Shown: piece by piece, positions 1-8,427 of the stretch
Layout: each line of letters opens with the position of its first letter
Position numbering within the stretch: the first letter of the stretch is position 1
DNA from: Acidobacteriota bacterium
GTDB taxonomy: Bacteria > Acidobacteriota > Vicinamibacteria > Vicinamibacterales > UBA2999
Reading direction: 5' to 3'
Length of the DNA: 64,000 nucleotides
NCBI GenBank assembly: GCA_018000455.1
Contig: JAGNJW010000001.1
Span: 388,311 to 452,310, forward strand
Notes under the pieces: model-generated
Seen by the model: only the letters and a program-made list of their open reading frames with translations
What the model was told of the DNA's origin: nothing
Databases searched by the model: none
Position numbers and translations under genes: made by a program

Positions 1-1107
1 GCGATCGCGAAAGACGGCGCCGAGACGTTCTACCGCGGCGCCATCGCCAAGAAGATCGCGGCCGACATGGAGGCCGAGGGCGGCATCATCACCTACGCCG
101 ACCTGGCGCAGTACCGCGCCATGGAGCGGACACCGGTCGAGGGCCGCTATCGCGGCCACGCGCTGTTCTCGACCGGACCGCCCGTGTCGACCGGCATCCA
201 GCTGCTCGAATCGTTGCAGGTCCTTGGCCACTACACGCCGCGGCCGGGTGCGCGCATCACGACCGATGCCGACTACTGGCATTACGTCATCGAAGCGTGG
301 AAGGTGCGCGATCCGCTGCGGCGCGTCGCCGATCCCGAGCGCTGGCCGGTCGACTACGCCGAGCACCTGCGGCCGGACCATGCGGCGCGCCTGTTCCGGA
401 AGATCGATCCCGGCAAGGCGGCTCCGTTCGAGCGGCAGAACCCCGACGATGGTCCGTTCACGCCACCGGCCACCCGCATCGGCCGCGGCACGACGGCCTT
501 CGCGGTGGGCGACGGCGCGGGCAACCTCATCGCCGTGACCCAGACACTGAGTACCTGGGGCGGCACGTTCTACGTGTCGAAGGGCCTCGGGTTCCTCTAC
601 AACAATCACCTCCGCAGCACGCGCACGACGCCCGGGGCCTACGGTGGCCTGATGCCGCTCATGCGGTCCTCGACCGGCACCGTCCCGACGCTCGTGTTCG
701 CCGAGACACCCGCCGGCCTCGTCCCGAAGCTCGCCGTCGGGTGCGCCGGCAACGCGTGGATCCCGCTCACGGTCTACAACGTCATCACCAGCGTCGTCGA
801 CGGCGGCCTCGGTGCCCAGCAGGCCATCGAGGCACCGCGCTTCTTGCCAGGCCGTGATCCGGCCGACCCACTCGAACAGGCGGCGCGCATCGAGATCGAA
901 GATCGCTTTCCCGGCACCGTGGTGGCCGAGTTGCAGCGACGCGGACATCGCCTGCAGAAGATCGGCAGGAAGGGCGAGGTGCGCTACGGCTACGCCTCGG
1001 CCGTGCTCGTCGACTTGGCGGCCGGCACGGTCGAGGGCGGCGCCGAGCCGCGGCGATCGCACGCGGCCGTGGCGGCCGAGCGGCCGGCGCCTCCGGCCCG
1101 GCCGTAA
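1..1107 (+). CDS. Gamma-glutamyltransferase family protein, C-terminal part (5' end outside window)
   Basis: The reading frame is open from base 1, so the gene begins upstream and 368 codons are visible. The fragment holds the end of the large subunit and the whole small subunit of a gamma-glutamyltranspeptidase-type Ntn hydrolase. These enzymes are usually periplasmic or secreted, self-cleave before a Thr, and hydrolyse or transfer gamma-glutamyl groups. The family pattern is seen in YRGAIAKKIAADM, the GGIITYADLAQY stretch, and the Thr-Thr pair at 490-495 followed by GDGAGNLIAVTQTLS. In well-studied enzymes the nucleophile lies in a Thr-Thr-His context; here the third residue is Ala, so substrate preference is open. 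The C-terminus is rich in Ala, Arg and Pro. Family assignment is fairly secure; specificity is not. Confidence 0.88.
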   Translation, partial: AIAKDGAETFYRGAIAKKIAADMEAEGGIITYADLAQYRAMERTPVEGRYRGHALFSTGPPVSTGIQLLESLQVLGHYTPRPGARITTDADYWHYVIEAWKVRDPLRRVADPERWPVDYAEHLRPDHAARLFRKIDPGKAAPFERQNPDDGPFTPPATRIGRGTTAFAVGDGAGNLIAVTQTLSTWGGTFYVSKGLGFLYNNHLRSTRTTPGAYGGLMPLMRSSTGTVPTLVFAETPAGLVPKLAVGCAGNAWIPLTVYNVITSVVDGGLGAQQAIEAPRFLPGRDPADPLEQAARIEIEDRFPGTVVAELQRRGHRLQKIGRKGEVRYGYASAVLVDLAAGTVEGGAEPRRSHAAVAAERPAPPARP

Positions 1108-1205
1108 CGGACGACCGGACGCCGGCATCCGACCTGTGCACCAGACCGGCCGGCGGCGCGCGATAATGGCTGGTTCCGCTGTCTGTTCCAGGTCAACCGA
1201 TCGCC

Positions 1206-2504
1206 ATGTCCGCGCCCCCACCGCCCGCCGCCTCCAGCCTGCGTGAGGTGCGCCTGCGCGTGCCGGCGATGGACTGCGCCGATGAAGTCGCCCTCGTCAG
1301 AAGCGCCGTGCAGGCGGATGCCGGTGTCGTGGCCGTGGCCTTCGATCTCGTACACGCCCGCGTCGACCTGACGATCGACCCGGTGCAGACGTCCGAGGCG
1401 AGGCTGCGTGAAGCGATTGCCCGCACCGGTCTCGAGGTCGAGGCCATGCCGCCGGCGCAGGCCGAGACGGCCCCGGCCGCTCGACGGCGGCCCGCTCGCG
1501 CGACCGAGGTCGTGCTGAGCGGCGCACTGCTCGCCGCCGGCTGGATCGTCGACGGCGCGGCCGCCGAGAGCTGGTCCGAGGCCGTGTTCGGGTATGCCGA
1601 CAGCGAGGCCATCGCTCATGCGCACGCGCCGTGGGCCGTGCCCCTCTACGCGGCGGCGGTGATCGTGGGGTTGTGGCGTATGTGGCCGCGCGCGGTCGCC
1701 GCCATGCGCCACTTGCGACTCGACATGCACGTCCTCGTGTGCCTGTCGGCGACCGGGGCTGCGGCAATCGGACAGTGGGCGGAAGCGGCGGCGGTGGCGT
1801 TCCTGTTCACCGTGGCACACCGGCTCGAGGCCTGGAGTCTGGAGCGCGCGCGCGACGCGCTGGCGGTCGTGGCCAGTCGGGGCGTCGTGTCGGCCGACAG
1901 CAGTCAGCAATCGGCGCCGGTCGAGCGCTGGATCGAGCGCTTCGCCACGATCTACACGCCGGTCGTGACGCTGGCGGCCCTCGTGGTGGCCGTGGGCCCG
2001 CCGCTCGTCGATGGTCAATGGGCCGCGTGGTTCTATCGGGCGCTGGTCTTCCTGGTGATGGCGTGCCCGTGCGCGCTCGTCATCTCCACGCCAGTCACGG
2101 TCGTGGCGGCCGTGGCGGCGCTCGCGACCCGCGGCGTGGTGGTCAAGGGCGGCGCCCCGCTCGAGCGCGCGGCGTCGACGACCCACTTCACGCGCGAGGC
2201 GTTTCGTGCCGTCGGGGTCGCAGTGGCGTCGGACCACGACGAGGCGGCCATCGTCGAGGCCGCCGACGTTGTCATGGTGGCCGGCGTCGCCGACGCCGAG
2301 GCGTTGGTGCTCTTTGGCCGCCAGGCGGCGCATGCGGTCGCCGTGATCCGTCAAAACGTCGGCATCTCGCTCGCCACCAAGCTGGTATTTCTCGTGTCGG
2401 CCGTCCTCGGTTCGGCACCGCTCTGGCTGGCGGTCGTGGCCGACACCGGCGCCACCGTGGCCGTGACGCTCAACGCCCTGCGCCTGCTGCGCCTGCGCCG
2501 CTGA
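1206..2504 (+). CDS. P1B-type heavy-metal ATPase remnant lacking actuator and phosphorylation domains
   Basis: The 432-residue product aligns end to end with zinc/cadmium-type P1B ATPases by its landmarks but is little more than half the usual 700-800 residues. An N-terminal HMA-like domain (about 10-80) has MDCADE where MDCxxC is expected, so one metal-binding Cys is gone. Membrane segments follow, with the conserved block around residues 180-215, then ERWIERFATIYTP leading into the segment with the CPC motif (MACPCALVIST), and two C-terminal helices. The actuator domain with its TGE loop is missing between LAVVASRG and SAPVERW. The DKTGT phosphorylation site, N-domain and GDGxND loop are missing after KGGAPLERA. 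Both losses are in frame. It cannot hydrolyse ATP in the normal way; it may be a pseudogene or a repurposed membrane protein. A GATAAT hexamer lies at 1162-1167. Confidence 0.75.
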   Translation: MSAPPPPAASSLREVRLRVPAMDCADEVALVRSAVQADAGVVAVAFDLVHARVDLTIDPVQTSEARLREAIARTGLEVEAMPPAQAETAPAARRRPARATEVVLSGALLAAGWIVDGAAAESWSEAVFGYADSEAIAHAHAPWAVPLYAAAVIVGLWRMWPRAVAAMRHLRLDMHVLVCLSATGAAAIGQWAEAAAVAFLFTVAHRLEAWSLERARDALAVVASRGVVSADSSQQSAPVERWIERFATIYTPVVTLAALVVAVGPPLVDGQWAAWFYRALVFLVMACPCALVISTPVTVVAAVAALATRGVVVKGGAPLERAASTTHFTREAFRAVGVAVASDHDEAAIVEAADVVMVAGVADAEALVLFGRQAAHAVAVIRQNVGISLATKLVFLVSAVLGSAPLWLAVVADTGATVAVTLNALRLLRLRR

Positions 2505-2603
2505 CGCCGGCCGACCGGCGTCCGACGGGGTCCGGCGCTGGCGGCGTGACATCCGGAGACGACCCGCGCAGGGCCGGCCGCTACACTCGCGGCGCCGTTG
2601 CGT

Positions 2604-4895
2604 ATGCCGCCTCCGTCATTCACCGTTCGCGTCGCGTGCCTCGCCCTGGGTGCCTTTCTGGCGCCACTCGCCGCACCGGCACAGGTGGCGGCGCCGGCCT
2701 TCGATGGACCGGCGGCGCCGGTCCTGCCCGCGACCGTCGCCCGTGACGAGGCCGGACGGATCACGGTGCGCGCGGTGCGCCTCGACGCGCCGCTCGTCTT
2801 CGACGGGCGCCTCGACGAGGACATCTACCAGCGCGTCCAGCCGATGAGCGACTTCATCCAGCAGGAACCACGCGAGGGGGCACCGGCCACCGAGAAGACC
2901 GACGTCTGGGTGCTGTTCGACGAGACCAGGCTCTACATCAGCGCCCGCTGCTGGGACACCCATCCCGAACTCGAGGTCGTCAACGAGCGCCGCCGCGACC
3001 ACGTCAATATCTACCAGAACGAGAACTTCGTCGCCGTGATCGACACCTACTACGATCGGCGCAACTCGTTCCTGTTCCAAACCAACCCCTTGGGTGCGCT
3101 GCGCGACGGCTACATCACCGACGAGCGCGTCCACAACGTCGACTGGAGCACGGTGTGGGACGTGCGTGCCCGGCGTAACGACCAGGGTTGGATGTTCGAG
3201 ATGGCGATTCCCTTCAAGTCGCTGCGCTACAAGGGCAGCGGCGAACAGGTGTGGGGAATCAACTTCCTCCGTCTCGTGCGCTGGAAGAACGAGCTGTCGC
3301 ACTTGACGCGGGTGCCGGCCGCCTGGGCGCAGCGCGGCATCTACAAGGCGTCGTCGTTCGCCACGCTGGTCGGGGTCAACCCGGGCGCCGCCTCGCGGAC
3401 GCTCGAACTGAAACCGTACGTCACCGGCAGTGTGCGCACCGACCACGTCGGCACGCCGCGGCGCACCAACCAACCGGGCGGCGATGTCGGGGGGGATCTC
3501 AAGGTCGGACTCACGAAGAGCCTCACCGCGGACTTCTCCTACAACACCGACTTCGCGCAGGTCGAGGACGACGAGCAGCAGGTCAACCTGACGCGCTTCA
3601 GTGTCTTCTTCCCCGAGAAGCGCGAGTTCTTCCTGGAAGGGCAGGGCATCTTCCAGTTCGGTGGCGTCTCGACGCGCGTCACGCCAGGGGCGCTCACGGG
3701 TGGGAACCAGGGGCCGGGTGACACACCGGTCGTGTTCTTCAGCCGACGCATCGGTCTGAGCGGCAATCGACCGGTGCCGATTCTTGCCGGTGGCCGCGTC
3801 ACCGGACGGGCCGGCGCCTACTCGGTCGGCGCGATCAACATCCAGACCGGCGAGTCAGAGGATGGCACGTCACGGCCGGCCAACTTCTCGGTGCTGCGCC
3901 TGAGACGTGACGTCCTCAAGCGGGGCAGTGTCGGCATCCTGGCGACGAGCCGGGACGTTTCGGCCTCCGGCGGCGGGTCGAGCCAGGTCGTGGGGGCCGA
4001 TGCGGGCTTGGCGTTTCGCAACTCGTGGACGATGGATGCGGCCTACGTCCGCAGCCTGTCGTCGCGCAGGCAGGGCGAGGGTGTGAGCTACTGGAGCCGC
4101 GTCGACTTCGCCGTCGACCGCTACGGTGCGCAGTACGAGCACCTGTATGTCGGTCCCGGCTTCACGCCCGAGGTGGGCTTCGTGCGCCGTCTCGACTTCC
4201 GCCGCAGCTTCGGCCAGCTGCGCTTCAGTCCGCGGCTCGCGAGGTCGCGGCTCCGTCAGCTGCACAACGAAGCCAGTCTCGACTTCGTGACCAATCCGCT
4301 CGGCCGCCTCGAGACCCGCGTGCTCGAGCTCTCGACGCGCGGCGACTTCCGCGGTGGCGATCAGTTCACCGTGCAGTACCTGCGCGACTTCGAGTATCTC
4401 GCCCGGCCGTTCCAGGTGGCCAACGGGGTGAGCATTCCCGCCGGCGGCTATACCTTCCAGGAAGTGCAGACGTCGTTCAATGCCGGTCCGCAGCGCCGGA
4501 TCGCCGGACGCGTCGGAATGACACGCGGGCAGTTCTTCGACGGCGACCGCACGGAGGTGAGCTACAGCGGCCGCCTCGAAGCGACGGCGTCCCTGATGTT
4601 CGAGCCGGCAGTGTCGGTCAATTGGGTGGACCTGCCAGCGGGGTCGTTTCGCAACACCGTGGCGCGGACCCGCGCCACCTTCACGCTGTCGCCACGCTCG
4701 TTCGTCGGCGCGCTGGTGCAGTACGCATCGGCGTCGCAGACCGTTTCGGCGAACGTTCGCTTCCGCTGGGAGTATCAGCCCGGTTCGGACCTCTTCGTCG
4801 TCTTCAGTGAGGGGCGCGACACCAGCCCGCGTGGTCTGCCGGGCCTGCAGAACCGCGGCGTGGTCGTGAAGTTCACGCGGCTGTTCCGGTTCTGA
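2604..4895 (+). CDS. DUF5916 outer-membrane protein with CBM9-like N-terminal domain
   Basis: The product is 763 residues. A signal peptide (hydrophobic stretch ending APLAAPAQ) is followed by a CBM9-like beta-sandwich (about 45-230, with LVFDGRLDEDIYQ and VWVLFDETRLYISARCWD) and then the DUF5916 region (about 235-763). Family signatures include RLVRWKNELSHLTRVPAAW, DFAQVEDDEQQVNLTRFS and FPEKREFFLEGQGIFQFG. The C-terminus ends FTRLFRF, with the terminal Phe expected of a barrel inserted by the BAM machinery. Members are often near carbohydrate or peptide uptake genes, but their role is unproven. The ATG at 2604 was chosen over an upstream in-frame TTG at 2598. A TACACT hexamer at 2582-2587 could be the -10. 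It faces the CBS gene tail to tail. Confidence 0.87.
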   Translation: MPPPSFTVRVACLALGAFLAPLAAPAQVAAPAFDGPAAPVLPATVARDEAGRITVRAVRLDAPLVFDGRLDEDIYQRVQPMSDFIQQEPREGAPATEKTDVWVLFDETRLYISARCWDTHPELEVVNERRRDHVNIYQNENFVAVIDTYYDRRNSFLFQTNPLGALRDGYITDERVHNVDWSTVWDVRARRNDQGWMFEMAIPFKSLRYKGSGEQVWGINFLRLVRWKNELSHLTRVPAAWAQRGIYKASSFATLVGVNPGAASRTLELKPYVTGSVRTDHVGTPRRTNQPGGDVGGDLKVGLTKSLTADFSYNTDFAQVEDDEQQVNLTRFSVFFPEKREFFLEGQGIFQFGGVSTRVTPGALTGGNQGPGDTPVVFFSRRIGLSGNRPVPILAGGRVTGRAGAYSVGAINIQTGESEDGTSRPANFSVLRLRRDVLKRGSVGILATSRDVSASGGGSSQVVGADAGLAFRNSWTMDAAYVRSLSSRRQGEGVSYWSRVDFAVDRYGAQYEHLYVGPGFTPEVGFVRRLDFRRSFGQLRFSPRLARSRLRQLHNEASLDFVTNPLGRLETRVLELSTRGDFRGGDQFTVQYLRDFEYLARPFQVANGVSIPAGGYTFQEVQTSFNAGPQRRIAGRVGMTRGQFFDGDRTEVSYSGRLEATASLMFEPAVSVNWVDLPAGSFRNTVARTRATFTLSPRSFVGALVQYASASQTVSANVRFRWEYQPGSDLFVVFSEGRDTSPRGLPGLQNRGVVVKFTRLFRF

Positions 4896-4909
4896 ACCGG
4901 CCGACGACG

Positions 4910-5338
4910 CTAGGTGGTGATGTAGTTCTCGAGCTGCGCGATGACGAATCGCTGCTCGTCGATTTGCGCCTTGACGAGATCGCCGATCGACACGAGACCG
5001 ACGACATCGGTGCCCTCGAGCACCGGCAAGTGCCGGATGCGACGGTCGGTCATCAGCCCCATGCACCCATCGACCGTGGCGGCGGGCGTGACCGACACGA
5101 CGTCGCGTGTCATCACATCGGCCACCGACAGCGTGCGTGACGACCGCCCGTGCAAGATCACCTTGCGCGCGTAGTCACGCTCCGAGAACATGCCGCACAA
5201 CAAGTCGTTCTCGAGCACGATCAGCGCGCCGATGTCGTGGCGGGCCATCAGGGCCAGAGCGTCGTAGACGGTGGCGCCGGGAGCGATCGACAGCACGGGA
5301 CCCGACTTCGCGTGCAGAAGTTGCTGGACGGTCTTCAT
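4910..5338 (-). CDS. CBS-domain protein
   Basis: This 142-residue cytoplasmic protein consists of two CBS motifs only (about 8-65 and 75-130), forming one Bateman module. Recognisable pieces are ALALMARHDIGALIVLEN, GMFSERDYARKVILHGR, VADVMTRDVVSVTP and RIRHLPVLEGTDVVGLVSIGDLVK. Such stand-alone pairs commonly bind adenine nucleotides and act as energy-state sensors; no effector domain is present, so the partner is unknown. The start is well supported: GGAGG lies about seven bases upstream of the ATG on the minus strand. It is separated from the upstream Spy-like gene by a strong hairpin at 5442-5476 and is probably transcribed on its own. Confidence 0.92.
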   Translation of the reverse strand: MKTVQQLLHAKSGPVLSIAPGATVYDALALMARHDIGALIVLENDLLCGMFSERDYARKVILHGRSSRTLSVADVMTRDVVSVTPAATVDGCMGLMTDRRIRHLPVLEGTDVVGLVSIGDLVKAQIDEQRFVIAQLENYITT

Positions 5339-5441
5339 CGTGGAACCTCCAGTTCTGACGACGGATGCGGACGGCGAGAGGTGATTATGCGCCTCGAGCC
5401 GCAGGAGTCAAGCCGCACCGACAGTCTGGACCCGTACGTGG

Positions 5442-5476
5442 CCGAGGCGGCGCCGGGTTGACCGGCGCCGCCTCGG
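5442..5476 (-). terminator. Perfect 15-bp GC-rich hairpin downstream of the Spy-like gene
   Basis: Bases 5442-5456 pair perfectly with 5462-5476 around a 5-base loop. The stem is almost all G and C. It sits 20 bases past the stop of the minus-strand Spy-like gene and before the CBS gene. No U-tract follows, so it may pause transcription or protect the 3' end rather than be a classical intrinsic terminator. Confidence 0.6.
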
Positions 5477-5496
5477 GACGTTGACCAAGCGCGTCG

Positions 5497-6051
5497 TTAT
5501 CGGCCCGGCCGCTGGCGCTGTTGCTGGCGCTGGCCACGGCGCTGCTCGGACCGCTCGCGCATCTGGCTCGCCCGCTGTTCCATCTGCGTGCGCAGCTCCC
5601 GCGCCTTGGTCTGTTGTTCCGGCGTGAGCAGCGCCCACACCTCGCTGTGCACCTTGGCGCGCAACACCGCTCCGTCGGCTTCCACGATGGCCAGGTCGGC
5701 CGAGGTCTGCCGAACCGCACCTTCGTCGAACGTCTCGGCGGTGATGGCGGCGCGTTGCGCCTTGCGCGCGGCGGCTGTCTTGTCGCGCTCGGCGTCGAAC
5801 TCGGCCTTGTGCGAGTCGAGCGTCGCCTTCAGCTGTTCACGTTGCGTTTCGCTCAGGTCCAAGGCGCGGAGACCCGGCAGGATACCCCCGCGGCCTCCAG
5901 GTCCGCCCGGGCCCCCGGGGCCACCGCGCCCCATCATGCCGCCCGGGCCCCTCGGGCCCTGCTCGCGTGCCGCCACGACGGCGGCACCCGTGCCCGCCAG
6001 GAGCGCGCAGCTCAGAACGGCGCCTGCTGTGATCTTCCATCTCTTGGTCAT
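5497..6051 (-). CDS. Spy/CpxP (LTXXQ)-family periplasmic protein
   Basis: The 184-residue product has an N-terminal signal peptide (MTKRWKITAGAVLSCALLAG). A Gly/Pro/Arg-rich linker with repeated GGPGG follows at about 36-60, then a helical, highly charged region. Two LTxxQ-like motifs (LSETQ near 70 and LTPEQ near 145) mark the Spy/CpxP family, whose members are periplasmic chaperones or stress sensors that bind unfolded or metal-damaged envelope proteins. The tail is a Gln/Arg-rich run. The ATG at 6051 has GGAGGG about eight bases upstream, which decides it over an upstream in-frame codon. The gene is divergent from an OmpR-type regulator and kinase, as cpxP is from cpxRA in E. coli, so it is a plausible target of that pair. 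Confidence 0.82.
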   Translation of the reverse strand: MTKRWKITAGAVLSCALLAGTGAAVVAAREQGPRGPGGMMGRGGPGGPGGPGGRGGILPGLRALDLSETQREQLKATLDSHKAEFDAERDKTAAARKAQRAAITAETFDEGAVRQTSADLAIVEADGAVLRAKVHSEVWALLTPEQQTKARELRTQMEQRASQMRERSEQRRGQRQQQRQRPGR

Positions 6052-6206
6052 CGGTATGCCCTCCAGCCTTCCTGCCCTAATAGACGGGAGGCGCGTGGCG
6101 CGGCGGCGGCGCGCCGGTGACAAAAGTATGGCACGGTAGACTTCCCGGAAGAATCCGGCGTTCCTGCCCGTAAGATCGCCCTGAGCACGCCGCCGCGTCC
6201 CCGTTC
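6052..6206. promoter_or_regulatory. Divergent intergenic region between the Spy-like gene and the two-component operon
   Basis: These 155 bases must hold promoters for both directions. A TAAGAT hexamer at 6171-6176 could be the -10 of the plus-strand regulator gene. The minus-strand Shine-Dalgarno of the Spy-like gene is included. No clear direct repeat that would mark the response-regulator operator was recognised by eye. Confidence 0.45.
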
Positions 6207-6908
6207 ATGGCCCAGGTTCTCGTTGTCGAAGACGACGTCAATATTCGCGATCTCATCGCGCTGCACCTCGGCCTCGAAGGGCTCGAGTGCGCGCTCGTGG
6301 GAGACGGCCGGGAGGCCCTGGCCAGACTCGAGGCGACCCGCGTGGACCTGGTCGTGCTCGATCTGATGCTGCCCGGCATCGATGGCCTCACGGTCTGCAA
6401 GGCCATGCGGCGTAGCGGTGCCAACACCGACACCCCCGTGCTGATGCTCACAGCGCGCGGGGAAGAGGCCGACAAGGTGCTCGGCCTCGAGACGGGTGCC
6501 GACGACTACCTGGCCAAGCCCTTCGGCATTCGCGAGTTCGTGGCACGCGTGCGCGCGCTGCTGCGGCGTCCACGCGCGATGGCATCGGCCGGCAGTGACG
6601 TCGGACGGCCGGTGACCGTGCACGGAGTTGAGATCGATCCCGCCCGCCGCCGCGTCCGCGTCACCGGCCGGGAGGTCGAACTCACCGCGCAGGAGTTCAG
6701 GCTGCTGCACCTGCTGGCGACCCATCCCGGCATCGTCTTCAGCCGCGAGGCCCTGCTCGCCAGGGTGTGGCCCGACGAGACCTTCGTGACGCCGCGCAGC
6801 GTGGACACGCTCGTCAAGCGGCTGCGCAAGCGGATTGAAGCCGATACCGAGGCGCCGGCGCTCATCCTCACCGTGTGGGGCGCCGGCTACAAGTTCGCCG
6901 ATGTCTAG
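6207..6908 (+). CDS. OmpR/PhoB-family response regulator
   Basis: The 233-residue protein has a receiver domain (1-120) and a winged-helix DNA-binding domain (about 135-230). The acidic pocket E8/D9/D10, phospho-acceptor D52 (VVLDLMLPG), T82 and K104 (DDYLAKPFG) are all present, so phosphorylation should be intact. The effector domain shows LTAQEFRLLHLLATHPG and the recognition-helix region RSVDTLVKRLRKRIE, ending in WGAGYKF. It overlaps the downstream histidine kinase gene by eight bases, which indicates translational coupling and a cognate pair. Its targets are not known; the divergent Spy-like gene is the obvious first candidate. Confidence 0.96.
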   Translation: MAQVLVVEDDVNIRDLIALHLGLEGLECALVGDGREALARLEATRVDLVVLDLMLPGIDGLTVCKAMRRSGANTDTPVLMLTARGEEADKVLGLETGADDYLAKPFGIREFVARVRALLRRPRAMASAGSDVGRPVTVHGVEIDPARRRVRVTGREVELTAQEFRLLHLLATHPGIVFSREALLARVWPDETFVTPRSVDTLVKRLRKRIEADTEAPALILTVWGAGYKFADV

Positions 6909-8406
6909 CTCCCGGTCAGGCCACCGGCGCTGGTATCGCAGCCTCTACTGGCGAATCGCCATCGGCTTCATCGCCTTCCTGGCGGCGATGCTGGTGGCAC
7001 AGGGCGGCCTCTTCCTCTGGCTCTCGACCTCGCGCGAAGACGTGATGCCGCCCCGCCTGGTGGCTAATCTGGCCGAGCTGGTCGCCGACGACCTCGGCGA
7101 TGCCCTGGACCGCGCGCCAGTGGCCGACCTGGCCACCCTGGCGGCCGAACGCTTCGCCGACCTCGGACGGCCCGCGGCCCTCGTGCTGGCAGATGGCCGC
7201 GTGGTTGCCGGCGACTTCGAGCCGCCCGCCCCCATGGTCCGCGCCACCGTCAACCGTCTGCGAGCCGGGGCGGAGGCGTGGCGCGACCGGCCACTGCGTG
7301 GTCCGCGCGGACGCCAGGGGGCTCAGTCTGAGATGGCGGGCGAGGCTCGCCCTGGCGCGGCGTCGCGCCGGGCCACCGCGCTCCCGTGGGCAGTAGCGCC
7401 GGTTCGCACGAACGGCGCCGTCGTGGGCGCCGTGTTCGTGGCCCGCAGCCGTCCGCCGTGGGCGGTGGCGCGGGAACTGGCCCCCTGGCTCGCGCTGGGT
7501 CTGGCGGGGCTGCTGGCGGCAGGCACCGCTCTGGCGTCCCTGGCGGTGTTCCGGCCTGCCCAGGCCCGTCTGCGCGATCTTGAGGACGCGGCCCGGCGCT
7601 TCGGCGGAGGCGACCTCACGGCCCGCGCCCTCGAGCGGGGTGGCGACGAGGTGGCATCGGTGGCGCGGGCGTTCAACCGCATGGCCGACGACGCGGCGGC
7701 GCGCGAGGCCGCTTTGGTTGACGCCGACCGCGCCCGGCGTCAGCTCCTGGCCGACGTCACGCACGAGCTGCGCACGCCGCTCACGGCGATTCGCGGCTAC
7801 GCTGAAACCCTCGCGCTGCCGGCGTTCGCTCCGGCCAGCCGCGAGGGCCAGCGCTTCGTGCGCATCGTCGATGAAGAGGCGCAGCGCCTGGAGCGCCTGG
7901 TCAACGACCTGCTGGACCTGGCGCGCTTCGACGCGGGCGGCGCGCCGTTCGAGCGCGCGCCGGTGCCGGTGGCGGCACTCTTCACCCGCCTGGTCGAACG
8001 CCATGGGCCTACGGCTGTGGCTGCCGGAGTGTCGCTTGCGACCGCCATCGACGCCGACATCGACACCATCCCCGGAGACGCCCGTCGCCTCGAGCAAGTC
8101 GTGCAGAACCTGACCGCGAACGCGATTCGCCACACGCCGGCCGGTGGGCACGTGCGCTGGCAGGCCGCTCGCGATGGCGATGCCGTCGTGCTCGCCGTGA
8201 CCGACACCGGCGAGGGCATCGGCGCCGAGCACCTGCCGCACGTGTTCGACCGCTTCTACAAGGCCGATCCAGCGCGCGCCGAGGGGGCCGGCACCGGTCT
8301 CGGTCTGTCGATCGTGAAGGCGATCGTGGAGCGCCACGGCGGCCGGGTCAGCGTGTCGAGCACACGCGGCGCCGGTGCGACGTTCGAGGTGCGACTGCCG
8401 CTCTGA
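6901..8406 (+). CDS. Membrane sensor histidine kinase
   Basis: The 501-residue partner of the preceding regulator has a first membrane helix at about 15-40, an extracytoplasmic sensor region to about 190, a second helix at about 195-220, a HAMP linker, and the HisKA domain with H288 in the VTHELRTPLTAIRGY H-box. An HATPase_c domain follows with NLTANAIRHT, DTGEGIG and GTGLGLSIVKAIVERHGG. All catalytic boxes are intact. The start at 6901 was chosen because translation from it gives a proper N-terminal helix and an eight-base overlap with the regulator; the longer upstream frame reads out-of-frame regulator sequence. The sensor region resembles no ligand domain recognised by eye. Confidence 0.94.
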   Translation: MSSSRSGHRRWYRSLYWRIAIGFIAFLAAMLVAQGGLFLWLSTSREDVMPPRLVANLAELVADDLGDALDRAPVADLATLAAERFADLGRPAALVLADGRVVAGDFEPPAPMVRATVNRLRAGAEAWRDRPLRGPRGRQGAQSEMAGEARPGAASRRATALPWAVAPVRTNGAVVGAVFVARSRPPWAVARELAPWLALGLAGLLAAGTALASLAVFRPAQARLRDLEDAARRFGGGDLTARALERGGDEVASVARAFNRMADDAAAREAALVDADRARRQLLADVTHELRTPLTAIRGYAETLALPAFAPASREGQRFVRIVDEEAQRLERLVNDLLDLARFDAGGAPFERAPVPVAALFTRLVERHGPTAVAAGVSLATAIDADIDTIPGDARRLEQVVQNLTANAIRHTPAGGHVRWQAARDGDAVVLAVTDTGEGIGAEHLPHVFDRFYKADPARAEGAGTGLGLSIVKAIVERHGGRVSVSSTRGAGATFEVRLPL

Positions 8407-8408
8407 AC

Positions 8409-8424
8409 GGCGACCGGGGTCGCC
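8409..8424. terminator. Hairpin between convergent genes
   Basis: A 6-bp perfect stem (8409-8414 with 8419-8424) and 4-base loop fill the 21-base gap between the kinase stop codon and the stop of the convergent HEAT-repeat gene. There is no U-tract on either side. Confidence 0.42.
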
Positions 8425-8427
8425 AGG

